Source: JAJYSO01 sp964586655
GTDB lineage: Bacteria; Bacteroidota; Bacteroidia; Flavobacteriales; Flavobacteriaceae
Assembly (NCBI GenBank): GCA_964586655.1
Contig: CAZPGY010000007.1
Span: forward strand, 54,012-118,011
Length of the DNA stretch: 64,000 nucleotides
Reading direction: 5' to 3'
The notes beneath the pieces are model-generated. The model was given only the letters and a program-made list of their open reading frames with translations. It was not told where the DNA came from and ran no database searches. Below are positions 53,029-62,395 of this stretch, piece after piece (the first letter of the stretch is position 1; each line of letters begins with the position of its first letter). The translations under genes and the position numbers were made by a program.

Positions 53029-53493
53029 ATGCTGGAGCGCTCTATCACATCGGTTGTTGAAGTGGTGTTAAAGCAACATCCCTCGCTTTTTTTAATTGAT
53101 TTTCAGGCCCATCAAGCCAACCAGTTTACGGTGGTTATTGATGGCGATCAGCCTGTTTCGGTTAAGGACTGTATGGAGATAAACCGCGAGATAGAAGCTG
53201 AATTTGATCGAGAGACCGAAGATTTTTCACTAAAAGTGACTTCTGCGGGAGTTTCGGCACCGTTAAAGTTTCCCCGACAATACCGTAAAAATATTGGACG
53301 GAAACTCAAGGTGGAAACAGCTGATGAAAAATATAAAGCAAAATTGATTGATGCTGACGACAATAGTATTAAATTGCGGTGGAAACAGCGTGAACCTAAG
53401 CCGGTAGGTAAAGGAAAACACACCGTCAGCAAACAGGTTGAATTGACCTATGAGGAGATTAAAAAAGCTAAAGTGATGATAACTTTTAATTGA
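53029..53493 (+). CDS. rimP: Ribosome maturation factor RimP
   Basis: A 154-residue RimP, which assists 30S maturation. Residues 1-75 form the alpha/beta N-domain with the conserved DCMEINREIEAEFDRE segment, and SAGVSAPLKFPRQYRKNIGRKL (about 72-93) links to the SH3-like C-domain. It is the first gene of the rimP-nusA-infB cluster, 6 bp from nusA, in the classical order. The shared leader may carry an attenuator. Confidence 0.93.
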   Translation: MLERSITSVVEVVLKQHPSLFLIDFQAHQANQFTVVIDGDQPVSVKDCMEINREIEAEFDRETEDFSLKVTSAGVSAPLKFPRQYRKNIGRKLKVETADEKYKAKLIDADDNSIKLRWKQREPKPVGKGKHTVSKQVELTYEEIKKAKVMITFN

Positions 53494-53499
53494 TTGATT

Positions 53500-54732
53500 A
53501 TGGACAATCTCGAATTGATTAATTCTTTTTCAGAGTTTAAAGACGACAAACTGATTGATCGCGTGACCCTAATGGCCATCTTGGAAGATGTGTTTCGCAA
53601 TGCTTTGATTAAGAAATTTGGAGAAGACGAAAATTTTGATATAATTATTAATCCGGATAAAGGAGATTTAGAAATTTGGCGCAACCGGATTGTGGTAGAA
53701 GATGGAGAAGTGGAAAGCCCAAATCAAGAAATAGCATTATCAGAAGCCCGAAAAATTGAGCCTGATTTTGAAGTTGACGAAGAGGTTTCAGAAGAAGTTA
53801 AACTCAGTTCACTGGGGCGTCGAGCCATATTGGCCTTGCGTCAAAACTTGATTTCGAAGATCAGGGAACACGACAATACCAATATCTATAAGCAGTTTAA
53901 AGAGCTCGAAAACGAAATGTATACCGCAGAAGTACACCACATTCGTCGACACGTGGTTATTCTGCTCGATGATGAAGGAAATGAACTAATCATGCCCAAA
54001 GAACATCAAATTCCGTCTGATTTTTTCAGAAAAGGAGACAATGTCAGGGGCATTATTTACAGTGTCGAATTAAAAGGCAACAAGCCGGTTATTATTTTTT
54101 CACGAACTTCGCCCGTATTTTTGGAGAAGTTGTTTGAACAAGAAATTCCCGAAATTTTTGACGGGTTGATCGATGTGAAAAGGGTAGTTCGTTCGCCGGG
54201 AGATAAAGCCAAAGTGGCAGTAGACTCTTATGACGATCGCATTGATCCGGTAGGCGCCTGTGTGGGCATGAAAGGCTCGAGAATCCACGGGATTGTGCGT
54301 GAGTTGGGCAATGAAAATATCGATGTCATCAACTACACCACCAATACCAAGCTCTTTATTACAAGAGCATTGAGTCCTGCTCGCATCACTGATATCAAAC
54401 TGCACGAAGAGGAAAAACGTGCTGACGTATATCTGGAACCCGATGAGGTGTCTAAAGCAATTGGACGCGGAGGACACAATATTCGTTTGGCCGGGCAAAT
54501 TACCGGATATGAACTCGATGTGGTTCGCGAAGGACAGGAAGAAGATGTAGAACTGCAAGAGTTTCAAGACGAGATTGAAGCGTGGATTATTGAAGAATTT
54601 GCCAAAGTCGGCTTGGATACTGCCAAGAGTATTTTGGAGAAAAGCTTGGAAGATTTGTTGAAGATGACCGACTTGGAAGAAGAAACGATTGTAGAAGTTA
54701 GAACAATATTAAAGGCAGAATTTGAAGATTGA
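53500..54732 (+). CDS. nusA: Transcription elongation/termination factor NusA
   Basis: A 410-residue NusA. The N-terminal domain occupies about 1-125, an S1 domain about 130-200, and two KH domains follow (VRSPGDKAKVAVDSYDDRIDPVGACVGMKGSRI near 225-257 and ADVYLEPDEVSKAIGRGGHNIRLA near 307-330). The short C-terminal tail (350-410) ends in an acidic region. NusA modulates pausing, termination and antitermination. The ATG at 53500 is preferred over a TTG at 53494. It is 6 bp from rimP and 57 bp from infB. Confidence 0.95.
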   Translation: MDNLELINSFSEFKDDKLIDRVTLMAILEDVFRNALIKKFGEDENFDIIINPDKGDLEIWRNRIVVEDGEVESPNQEIALSEARKIEPDFEVDEEVSEEVKLSSLGRRAILALRQNLISKIREHDNTNIYKQFKELENEMYTAEVHHIRRHVVILLDDEGNELIMPKEHQIPSDFFRKGDNVRGIIYSVELKGNKPVIIFSRTSPVFLEKLFEQEIPEIFDGLIDVKRVVRSPGDKAKVAVDSYDDRIDPVGACVGMKGSRIHGIVRELGNENIDVINYTTNTKLFITRALSPARITDIKLHEEEKRADVYLEPDEVSKAIGRGGHNIRLAGQITGYELDVVREGQEEDVELQEFQDEIEAWIIEEFAKVGLDTAKSILEKSLEDLLKMTDLEEETIVEVRTILKAEFED

Positions 54733-54789
54733 TAAATATCAAATGTAATTTTGTCAATCAAAATATAGAGGTTAACATAGAAGCAATTT

Positions 54790-57483
54790 ATGGCTGGAGG
54801 TAAGAAAAAGAGATTAAGTAAAGTTTTACGGGAATTAAATATTTCCTTAGATCGTGCTGTGGATTTTTTAGAGTCTGAGAATTATGAAATCGAAGCTCGT
54901 CCCACGGCGAAGGTGTCCCATGAAATCTATCAGGTTTTGGTAGACGAATTCCAAACCGATAAGAGCAAAAAGGTAGCTTCAAAGGAAGTAAGTAAAGAGC
55001 AAAAGCGTGAAAAGGAAGCGCTTCGTCGTGCCCGTGCAAAGGAACAGGCAGAAAAAGAGCGCAAAAAAGCCGAAGCTGAAAAAAATCGCAAGAAAAAAGC
55101 CCAAGAAGAAGAAGAAAGAAACGAAGCTCAATTAAAAGGCATCAAACAAGTGGGCAAAATAGACTTGGATGCTGCCGCTGCCAAACCGGCTAAAAAGGAA
55201 GATGCGAAAAAAGAAGAAAAGCCTGCTGATTCCGATAAAAAATCTGCTGAAAAACCTCAAGAAAAAACCAGCCAACAGCCAACACCTCAAAAAGCAGAAA
55301 AACCCGAGAAGAAAACAGAAGAAAAACCCAAACCGAAAGCTGAAGAGCCTGAGGAAGAGAAAAAAGAAGTTGAAGGCGAAGAAGCACAGCACATCAAGAC
55401 GGAATATAAGAAACTTGATGGTCCCAATTTTACCGGTAAAAAGATTGATTTAGGTCAATTTGAAAAGAAGAAAAAACGTAAAAAACGCCGTCGCATAAAG
55501 AAAAAAGGAGACGGTACCGACAACCGTAAAAGAAGACGTAAAAAGAAAAAACGCAAACACATTAAGCGGGAGGAGCCTACCGAAGAGGAAGTGCAAAAAC
55601 AGGTACGCGAAACCTTGGAAAAACTTCAAGGTAAATCCAAGAAAAAAGGAGCAAAACACCGCAGACAAAAGCGTGAAGAACGCCGTAAACAAACTGAGGA
55701 AGAATCTGCACAGTTAGAACAAGAAAATAAAACCCTGAAGGTAACCGAATTTGTGACGGTAGAAGAACTGGCTACCATGATGGATGTGCCGGTTAACGAT
55801 GTCATTTCAGCCTGTATGGCTCTTGGAATGATGGTGACCATGAACCAACGTCTCGATGCCGAAACCTTGAGTATTGTGGCTGATGAATTTGGTTTTGAAG
55901 TAGAGTTTGTCAGTGCCGACCTCGAAGAGCTCGTCAGTGAAGAAGTGGAAGACAACCCTGAAAACATGCAGCCTCGGGCTCCCATAGTTACAGTTATGGG
56001 GCACGTAGATCACGGAAAAACGTCTCTGCTTGACTATATACGCAAAGAGAATGTGATTGCCGGCGAAAGCGGAGGAATTACCCAGCATATTGGGGCTTAT
56101 AACGTGAAGTTAAAAAACGACCAAAGCATCACCTTTTTGGATACCCCCGGTCACGAGGCCTTTACCGCCATGCGTGCCCGCGGAGCACAGGTTACTGATG
56201 TGGCCATTATTGTGATTGCGGCCGATGACAGCGTAAAACCCCAAACCGAAGAAGCCATTTCTCATGCTCAGGCAGCAGGCGTGCCTATTGTCTTTGCCAT
56301 TAATAAAACAGATTTGCCCACCGCTAATCCCGATAAAGTAAAAGAGAAACTGGCCAATATGAATTTATTGGTGGAAGATTGGGGTGGAAAAATTCAATCT
56401 GAAGACATTTCGGCTAAAAAAGGAGATGGTGTCAATGAACTGCTTGAAAAAGTATTGTTGGAAGCCGAGCTTCTCGATCTGAAGGCAGATCCGGATCACA
56501 TCGCCTCCGGAACAGTTGTAGAGGCTTATCTCGACAAAGGAAGAGGCTATGTGTCTACCGTTTTGGTTCAGTCCGGAACCCTTGAAGTAACAGATTATGT
56601 ATTGGCCGGTACCTCAAGTGGTAAAATTAAAGCCATGCATGATGAACGCGGAAGTAAAATAAAATCTGCCGGCCCGTCTACACCGGTTTCCATTTTGGGA
56701 CTGGATGGCGCTCCTCAAGCAGGAGATAAGTTTTATGTAATGCGTGACGAACGTGAGGCCAAGGAAATAGCTTCCAAGCGAGAGCAATTGCAACGCGAAC
56801 AAAATGTTAGAACCCAACAACATATCACCCTCGACGAAATTGGTCGCCGTATTGCTCTGGGAGACTTTAAAGAGCTCAACATTATCTTGAAAGGGGATGT
56901 GGATGGTTCTGTAGAAGCACTTTCAGACAGCTTCCAAAAACTATCTACAGAAGAAATACAAGTCAATATCATTCATAAAGGCGTAGGCGCCATTACGGAA
57001 AGCGACGTACTACTGGCTTCGGCTTCAGATGCAATTATTATCGGATTTAACGTGCGCCCCGCCGGAAATGCGAAACAAGTTGCTGATAAAGAGGAAATCG
57101 ATATCCGCATGTATTCCATTATTTATGATGCGATTGAAGAATTAAAAGATGCGATGGAAGGCATGCTCTCTCCTGAACTTAAGGAAGAGATTACCGGAAA
57201 TGCCGAAATACGAGAAACCTTTAAGATCTCTAAGGTGGGTACTATTGCCGGATGTATGGTTACCGATGGTAAGATTTATCGCAACAGCAATATCCGATTG
57301 ATTCGCGATGGTGTGGTGATTTACACCGGAGAACTCGCTTCTTTGAAACGCTTTAAAGATGATGTCAAAGAAGTCTCTAAAGGTTATGAGTGCGGACTTC
57401 AAATTAAAAACTATAATGATATCAAGGAGGGAGATGTGGTAGAAGCCTTCCAGGAGATTGCCGTTAAAAAGAAACTGAAGTAA
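54790..57483 (+). CDS. infB: Translation initiation factor IF-2
   Basis: An 897-residue IF-2. Residues 1-70 hold the N-terminal domain, 75-310 is a long Lys/Glu/Arg/Ala-rich linker with many KKxxK runs, and the G-domain begins with GHVDHGKT at 404-411, with DTPGHEAF (about 450-457) and NKTD (about 504-507). The beta-barrel and C-terminal fMet-tRNA-binding domains complete the protein. It places initiator tRNA on the 30S subunit. Linker length and charge are typical of Bacteroidota. It is the third gene of the rimP-nusA-infB operon. Confidence 0.96.
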   Translation: MAGGKKKRLSKVLRELNISLDRAVDFLESENYEIEARPTAKVSHEIYQVLVDEFQTDKSKKVASKEVSKEQKREKEALRRARAKEQAEKERKKAEAEKNRKKKAQEEEERNEAQLKGIKQVGKIDLDAAAAKPAKKEDAKKEEKPADSDKKSAEKPQEKTSQQPTPQKAEKPEKKTEEKPKPKAEEPEEEKKEVEGEEAQHIKTEYKKLDGPNFTGKKIDLGQFEKKKKRKKRRRIKKKGDGTDNRKRRRKKKKRKHIKREEPTEEEVQKQVRETLEKLQGKSKKKGAKHRRQKREERRKQTEEESAQLEQENKTLKVTEFVTVEELATMMDVPVNDVISACMALGMMVTMNQRLDAETLSIVADEFGFEVEFVSADLEELVSEEVEDNPENMQPRAPIVTVMGHVDHGKTSLLDYIRKENVIAGESGGITQHIGAYNVKLKNDQSITFLDTPGHEAFTAMRARGAQVTDVAIIVIAADDSVKPQTEEAISHAQAAGVPIVFAINKTDLPTANPDKVKEKLANMNLLVEDWGGKIQSEDISAKKGDGVNELLEKVLLEAELLDLKADPDHIASGTVVEAYLDKGRGYVSTVLVQSGTLEVTDYVLAGTSSGKIKAMHDERGSKIKSAGPSTPVSILGLDGAPQAGDKFYVMRDEREAKEIASKREQLQREQNVRTQQHITLDEIGRRIALGDFKELNIILKGDVDGSVEALSDSFQKLSTEEIQVNIIHKGVGAITESDVLLASASDAIIIGFNVRPAGNAKQVADKEEIDIRMYSIIYDAIEELKDAMEGMLSPELKEEITGNAEIRETFKISKVGTIAGCMVTDGKIYRNSNIRLIRDGVVIYTGELASLKRFKDDVKEVSKGYECGLQIKNYNDIKEGDVVEAFQEIAVKKKLK

Positions 57484-57558
57484 GAGAAAAAGCTTACCAA
57501 TTAGACGACCGAAGGGGAGGAGAAGTTGTTTCTGTGAAATGACAAATCCCTGGATTTA

Positions 57559-57586
57559 TACCAATTTGATTTATAAATAATTGGAT
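57559..57586. mobile_element. Miniature element remnant, ends only
   Basis: TACCAATTTGATTTATAA followed by ATAATTGGAT resembles the joined ends of the TACCAA elements and is preceded by TTA. A similar left end (TTA-TACCAATTTGATTT) lies at 42044-42060. Confidence 0.5.
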
Positions 57587-57693
57587 CAATTTGTAGGGCC
57601 AATTGGTTTTACTCTTCACCTTGCAAGAAAGGGAAGGAAGGAATTGTGTTGTTTAAGCGGATTAGAAGTGCAAATCATTGCTCGAAACCTCTA

Positions 57694-58671
57694 TCACTCC
57701 ACTGGTTCCGGTTGGTTGATATTGAGTTCTTTATTGACCTGATAACGATCAGAAACACTGGCGCCACGAAGAATTAATTCTCCCAAAAATCCTGCTAAAA
57801 AGAGAAGGGTTCCCAAGATCATGACGGTTAATGCAATATGAAACCAGGGATTTAGGGCAATAAGGATACTGGGCTGATCATTGGCCAGTTTGTAGAGTTT
57901 GGTAATGCCAATAATCAAGGCCGAGAAAAATCCGATAATAAACATCAACACCCCAAAAGCGCCAAATAAATGCATGGGTCGTTTCCCAAAGCGCGACAAG
58001 AACCAGATGGTAATTAAATCGAGGAAACCATGAATAAATCGGCTCATGCCAAATTTAGTTTCGCCATATTTTCGAGCCTGATGTTGTACTATTTTCTCTC
58101 CAATTTTTGTAAATCCCGCTTCTTTTAGCAGTACCGGAATATAGCGGTGCATCTCTCCGTACACATCAATTGACTTGACGGCTTCCTTTTTATAGGCCTT
58201 TAAACCGCAATTAAAATCGTGCAACTTTAATCCCGAAGTTTTTCGCGCTGCCGCATTAAATAACTTGGAAGGTAGATTTTTGGACAAATATGAATCATAA
58301 CGCTTCTTTTTCCAGCCCGAAATCAAATCATAGCCCTCTTCAGTAACCATGCGGTACATTTCGGGTATTTCATCGGGACTGTCTTGTAGGTCGGCGTCCA
58401 TGGTAAAGACCACATCGCCTTCTGCCGCCTTAAAACCGGCATGGAGTGCTTGAGATTTTCCGTAATTTTTACGAAAACGTATGCCTTTAACGTGCTCGTG
58501 ATGTGCGGCAAATTGCTCAATATGCCCCCATGAATTGTCTTGACTTCCATCATCGATAAAGATAATCTCATAACTAAAGTCATTGGTTTCCAATACCTGA
58601 ATCAGCCAATCATATAGCTCGGGCAAGGATTGCTCTTCGTTTAATAAGGGGATGACTACAGAGATATTCAT
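57694..58671 (-). CDS. Family 2 glycosyltransferase, polyprenyl-phosphate type
   Basis: A 325-residue GT2 enzyme of the GtrB/DPM1-like type. The catalytic region starts NISVVIPLLNEEQSLPELYDWL, with the DDG motif (IDDGSQDNS, about 40-48) and the metal-binding DADLQDSP (about 92-99). Two membrane segments are near 235-258 and 270-297. It likely transfers a sugar from a nucleotide donor to a polyprenyl phosphate, which could supply the DUF2723 glycosyltransferase (22423-25620), though that link is inferred. It is followed immediately by the DUF4199 gene with a 1-bp overlap. Confidence 0.9.
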   Translation of the reverse strand: MNISVVIPLLNEEQSLPELYDWLIQVLETNDFSYEIIFIDDGSQDNSWGHIEQFAAHHEHVKGIRFRKNYGKSQALHAGFKAAEGDVVFTMDADLQDSPDEIPEMYRMVTEEGYDLISGWKKKRYDSYLSKNLPSKLFNAAARKTSGLKLHDFNCGLKAYKKEAVKSIDVYGEMHRYIPVLLKEAGFTKIGEKIVQHQARKYGETKFGMSRFIHGFLDLITIWFLSRFGKRPMHLFGAFGVLMFIIGFFSALIIGITKLYKLANDQPSILIALNPWFHIALTVMILGTLLFLAGFLGELILRGASVSDRYQVNKELNINQPEPVE

Positions 58672-59210
58672 TAGACAAGGATGGGTTTTTTCTTTTTAAA
58701 GATAAAAGCCACAATAACTCCAAACATGGCATATAGCGCCAGATTGAAAACATAGCCTTTGAACTGGTTAGCGATTGAAAATTGATCAGAATGCTTTAAG
58801 GCTTCTATATTGGCCTTTATTTTTTCGGGGTCTCGGCCTGCTTTTTCTAAAGTTTCTCTGATTTGATCGATAGATAAACGGCTCAAATATTCACCGGCTG
58901 CGGGATCGTAGAGATCAAACAAAATATAATTGACCAAAGTAAAAATGAATAACCCCAAGGCCAGAGTGATAAAATAAGCCGAAAAGGCATTGCGGAATGA
59001 ATATTTTTGTCGATGGTGACGCCGTCCTTGATAAGTGGCATAAATGGCAAAAAGAATTACCAAGAGCAATTTGATGGGTTGAAACCAAGGACTCATCATT
59101 AAATCCCAATCTATACTGTAAGCAGTAATGGTTATTACGGCCAAAATGGCTCCGAGGTATAATCCGCTTCGAAAGGCGATGCCTTTTATGGATTTTGCTA
59201 TATTTGGCAT
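58671..59210 (-). CDS. DUF4199 family membrane protein
   Basis: A 179-residue membrane protein. I chose the ATG at 59210 (MPNIAKSIKGIAFRSGLYLG); the frame is open upstream but that part overlaps rpmE2 promoter sequence. Four hydrophobic segments are predicted near residues 18-36, 47-65, 80-103 and 150-170. DUF4199 proteins are common in Bacteroidota and have no known function. It is the upstream gene of the pair with the GT2 enzyme, sharing one base. Confidence 0.85.
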   Translation of the reverse strand: MPNIAKSIKGIAFRSGLYLGAILAVITITAYSIDWDLMMSPWFQPIKLLLVILFAIYATYQGRRHHRQKYSFRNAFSAYFITLALGLFIFTLVNYILFDLYDPAAGEYLSRLSIDQIRETLEKAGRDPEKIKANIEALKHSDQFSIANQFKGYVFNLALYAMFGVIVAFIFKKKKPILV

Positions 59211-59299
59211 AAATGCAAGTAAAAGTCTAAAAAGACAAATATAGAAAAACCTGAGCAAGCTTTTTATGGAATAGGATAAAATAATTTTGGGAAGAGAAG

Positions 59300-59329
59300 T
59301 TGTTGTTTTAAAGTAATTGATTAAATTTG
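59300..59329 (+). promoter_or_regulatory. Promoter of rpmE2
   Basis: TTG (59300-59302), a 19-nt spacer and TAAATTTG (59322-59329) are a near-ideal Bacteroidota promoter, with the ATG 37 bp downstream. Confidence 0.8.
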
Positions 59330-59365
59330 CAGCCTGAATTACGAGAGGTTTTAAATTTAAGAACA

Positions 59366-59629
59366 ATGAAAAAAGGAATCCACCCCGAAAATTATAGAAT
59401 GGTAGCTTTTAAAGATATTTCCAATGACGATGTCTTTTTAACCCGATCTACCGTCGAAACTAAAGAAACCATTGAGGTTGAAGGCACCGAATATCCCTTG
59501 GTAAAATTGGATATTTCCAGAACCTCACATCCATTTTACACCGGTAAGAAAAAACTCGTGGATTCTGCCGGACGTATTGATAAGTTTAAAAACAAATACG
59601 CTAAATTTAATAAGAGCAAAAAGAAGTAA
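59366..59629 (+). CDS. rpmE2: 50S ribosomal protein L31 type B
   Basis: An 87-residue L31 beginning MKKGIHPENYRMVAFKD. It lacks the zinc-binding CxxC pairs of type A and carries HPFYTGKKKLVDSAGRIDKFKNKY (about 56-79), a feature of type B. Zinc-independent L31 commonly serves as the main L31 in Bacteroidota. I chose the ATG at 59366. It has its own promoter and terminator. Confidence 0.95.
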   Translation: MKKGIHPENYRMVAFKDISNDDVFLTRSTVETKETIEVEGTEYPLVKLDISRTSHPFYTGKKKLVDSAGRIDKFKNKYAKFNKSKKK

Positions 59630-59666
59630 TTTTTTTGTAGTCTCATAATGGTTAAACAAATTTTGG

Positions 59667-59695
59667 GCCTTTGCATTTATGTGAAGGCTTTTTTT
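59667..59695 (+). terminator. Intrinsic terminator of rpmE2
   Basis: GCCTT (59667-59671) and AAGGC (59684-59688) pair around a 12-nt loop and are followed by a run of seven T. Confidence 0.65.
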
Positions 59696-59836
59696 GTGAG
59701 ATAAATTTTGTAGAGTTAGCCCGAGCAATACCGGTTGAAGACTTGATGAGAATCTCTTGGGTAAAAGGAATCAAAGCTTAATGGCTTTATGGCAAGTCAA
59801 AACGAGTAAGTTCAATGTTAAAAAAGAACCATCAAA

Positions 59837-60394
59837 ATGAACAGTTTAAAAAAACTTATTGAAAATAGAAGAGCTGTTTTCCCCAGGCAATATAACGACG
59901 AGCCCATTGCTGAAGAAGCAATTCAAAGTATGTTGGAAGCAGCCAATTGGGCTCCCACTCATAAACGAACAGAACCTTGGCGTTTTAAAGTGCTTCAAGG
60001 GGAAAAGTTGAAGGAGTTTGGCACTTTTATGGCTGAACAGTACAAGAGTACTGCTAAAAAATTTTCTGAACGAAAATACGAAAGAACCAAAGAAAAATTC
60101 TTGCAATCAGGCGCAGTCATTGTTCTCTTTTTTCAGCGAGATCCCAAAAAACGCATCCCGGAGTGGGAAGAAATAGCAGCCACTGCCATGGCCGTACAAA
60201 ATATGTGGCTTACTGCAACGGATTTGGGTATAGGAGCCTACTGGAGCTCTACTTCCTTACGAGAAAAAGTCGGCGGTTTTTTTAACTTGAAAGCAGATCA
60301 ATCCTGTCTCGGATTTTTCTATATGGGGCACTATGACGACCCGCTGCCTGAAGGAACGAGAAAACCGATAAGGGATAAAGTGGAATGGCTGTAA
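59837..60394 (+). CDS. Nitroreductase family protein
   Basis: A 185-residue FMN-dependent nitroreductase-fold protein. NRRAVFPRQYNDEPIAEEAIQSML (about residues 10-33) and AANWAPTHKRTEPWRF (35-50) are the conserved N-terminal block; MAVQNMWLTATDLGIGAYWSS (about 118-138) forms the dimer core, and the C-terminus ends GYDDPLPEG-like GHYDDPLPEGTRKPI. It may reduce nitro compounds or flavin-linked substrates using NAD(P)H. It stands alone. Confidence 0.88.
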   Translation: MNSLKKLIENRRAVFPRQYNDEPIAEEAIQSMLEAANWAPTHKRTEPWRFKVLQGEKLKEFGTFMAEQYKSTAKKFSERKYERTKEKFLQSGAVIVLFFQRDPKKRIPEWEEIAATAMAVQNMWLTATDLGIGAYWSSTSLREKVGGFFNLKADQSCLGFFYMGHYDDPLPEGTRKPIRDKVEWL

Positions 60395-60618
60395 GACCAA
60401 AGTGAGAAGGCCAAAAGAGGCTTTCGTATTGAAGGGAAATATCACTTTGCCTGATCATTGTAAAAAATAGCAGACCGGGGCAAAAAAAGAACTGCCGGTA
60501 GGCAAAAAGTAATATATTTTCATAATCCCCTACAAAATCAGGAGTTAAGAAGAGCGTAAAATTGTGATAATTAGCCATAGATGTCGAGGCGATTACAATA
60601 TCTTTGTATTTTTGCGGT

Positions 60619-60942
60619 ATGAATTACAAGAAGTTAAAAGAAAAACGGTGGTTTCGAATCTTGAGCAATAAATATGTACTCATTTTATTGTTGTTTGGTG
60701 GATGGATGTTTTTCTTTGATAGTAATTCATGGTTGGTTCAACACAACCTCAATCAAGAGATTGAAAAATTAAAAAATGATCAAACCTATTATAAAGAGAA
60801 GATCGAGCACGACAAAGCTATTATAGAACAACTGCGTGACAGTGGAGGGCTGGAGCGCTATGCTCGCGAAAAATACCATATGAAACGCAAAAACGAAGAC
60901 GTTTATATTATCAAATTTCAGGACAGCACCCAAGCAGATTAA
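60619..60942 (+). CDS. FtsB/DivIC-type septum formation initiator
   Basis: A 107-residue bitopic protein. Residues 18-38 form the membrane segment (KYVLILLLFGGWMFFF), followed by a coiled coil (about 45-82, NLNQEIEKLKNDQTYYKEKIEHDKAIIEQL) and the family ending ERYAREKYHMKRKNEDVYII (about 80-100). FtsB/DivIC proteins connect division septum proteins. I chose the ATG at 60619. Two TAnnTTTG-like boxes (60599-60606 and 60607-60614) lie immediately upstream. Confidence 0.88.
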   Translation: MNYKKLKEKRWFRILSNKYVLILLLFGGWMFFFDSNSWLVQHNLNQEIEKLKNDQTYYKEKIEHDKAIIEQLRDSGGLERYAREKYHMKRKNEDVYIIKFQDSTQAD

Positions 60943-61192
60943 ACCGGTTCTCTTTCCTTATAAGCTTCATCAGCCTCCTCAATGTCGATGAAAACACAAC
61001 ATTCGCCGAAAGTAGGGTAGACATGCTTTTTCAAGTGATAAAAAACAAACCCATACTTTCGTTTCAATTCTTAGAATAAGCGAGAAGATATGAGAATTGT
61101 CTAATCCCTTCCGTTAAGATGAGATTGCGGTTTAGCGTTTTGATATTCTCCAACACCCCCTTCGCAATATCCCTTAAAAAGTGTGTAAAAGT
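60939..61192 (-). pseudogene. Possible frameshifted gene remnant
   Basis: On the minus strand one open segment (61192-61064) encodes a peptide containing LRDIAKGVLENIKTLNRN and ending QFSYLLAYSKN. At the same place a second frame opens (from 61070 to 60939) and continues ELKRKYGFVFYHLKKHVYPTF then GECCVFIDIEEADEAYKE. The frames meet within 7 bp, as a single frameshift would produce, and both have protein-like composition. No family was recognised. It overlaps the FtsB stop codon by three bases. Confidence 0.35.
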
Positions 61193-61359
61193 TTATATTT
61201 TGATGGTTCAGTCTTTCCGCAATTCGTTTTTTTAAAAGGTGATTATTATTAAATTTATAAAATATTAATTTATAATTAACTATATTTTTGCTTTTTGATT
61301 ATTTTTATGCTAACTTCCTTGCATGTTAAATTCAGGTTGTTTTAAAGGAGCAAAAAAAC
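61193..61359. other. Upstream region of the surface-protein pair
   Basis: AT-rich spacer with TATTTTTG at 61283-61290. The start at 61360 is preceded by AAAGGAG (61343-61349), an unusual Shine-Dalgarno-like site for this group. Confidence 0.4.
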
Positions 61360-62340
61360 ATGTGCGGGAAGCTTTTATCAATTTTATTGCTGTTGTGCTC
61401 GAGCGAAATCTATGCGCAGATGGGCATAGGGACGCTTATGCCCGATCCGGCAGCTCAGTTGGAGGTCAAGGCTTCTCATCGTGGAGTTTTGATACCCAGA
61501 TTACCGCTTACCGATCTTTATGATCAAAACACCATCACGGCAGGGAACGTGGAGAGTTTGCTAATTTATAACACTACCCTAAGCTCTGATTTAAAACCCG
61601 GTTATTATTATTGGTACCAAGACCGTTGGCGCCGTTTGATGAATCCATCCGATTTGCCGGAGAACAGCGTATTTTGGGATGTATCCGATGGGCAATTTTA
61701 TTACCTCGATCAAAATGGGGTCCGTCAAAATGTAAATGTAGGAGTTGGCAATGAAACGCTTACCATACTTAGTCTAAATCCCGATGGGCATACTTTGGTG
61801 TATAAAGATGAAAACAGCAATACTCATTATATAGACCTCCGGACGGTTGTGCAAAATAATCAGCAAACCATGAGCCTCACCGATGGAGTTAACACCACAG
61901 TCAGCAGTGTGCTCATGGGAAATAATACCAACTATCGAGTAAATGTGGATACCGCTCAAGGCACTCAGCTTGGCGTGGTCCGTGAAGCGAATGGAAATCC
62001 TTCAATAACAATAAACTCTTCCGGAGAATTGGAACTGAACCTAACTGCTGTCAATGCTGTAAAGGTCATTTCTCAAGACTACACCGCCCTGTGGAGTGAT
62101 AGGATTATATTGGGTGAAACCACCGGAGGCGACATTACCGTTACACTTCCTAATCCTGCCCATCATAAGGGGAAAATGTATACCATTAGAAAAAATAATC
62201 AAAATGAGACTTATTATCTTTTTGTCTCCGGACAGATTGATGGGATTTCTTCCGGGCAACAGCTTTATACTGCATTGCCTTATACCGGTTGGCGGCTGGT
62301 TTCAGATGGAGTAAAATGGCATATTATTGATAAGTTCTAA
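61360..62340 (+). CDS. Secreted surface protein, first of a tandem pair
   Basis: A 326-residue exported protein. The signal peptide (about residues 1-20) ends EIYAQ and is followed by MGIGTLMPDPAAQLEVKASHRGVLIPRL, the GIGT...LE...RGxLIPR start found in a large group of flavobacterial secreted proteins. The middle contains short YYYWYQDRWRRL and beta-rich segments; the C-terminus ends with a TLPNPAHHKGKMYTIRKN and WRLVSDGVKWHII domain. No T9SS C-terminal domain is visible. The function is unknown; likely a surface or tail-fibre-like protein. The next gene starts 56 bp downstream with the same signature. Confidence 0.7.
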   Translation: MCGKLLSILLLLCSSEIYAQMGIGTLMPDPAAQLEVKASHRGVLIPRLPLTDLYDQNTITAGNVESLLIYNTTLSSDLKPGYYYWYQDRWRRLMNPSDLPENSVFWDVSDGQFYYLDQNGVRQNVNVGVGNETLTILSLNPDGHTLVYKDENSNTHYIDLRTVVQNNQQTMSLTDGVNTTVSSVLMGNNTNYRVNVDTAQGTQLGVVREANGNPSITINSSGELELNLTAVNAVKVISQDYTALWSDRIILGETTGGDITVTLPNPAHHKGKMYTIRKNNQNETYYLFVSGQIDGISSGQQLYTALPYTGWRLVSDGVKWHIIDKF

Positions 62341-62395
62341 AAAAAGAAACACAGAAATGTTTTACCATAAAGTTTAACCTATAAGCTACAACGTC

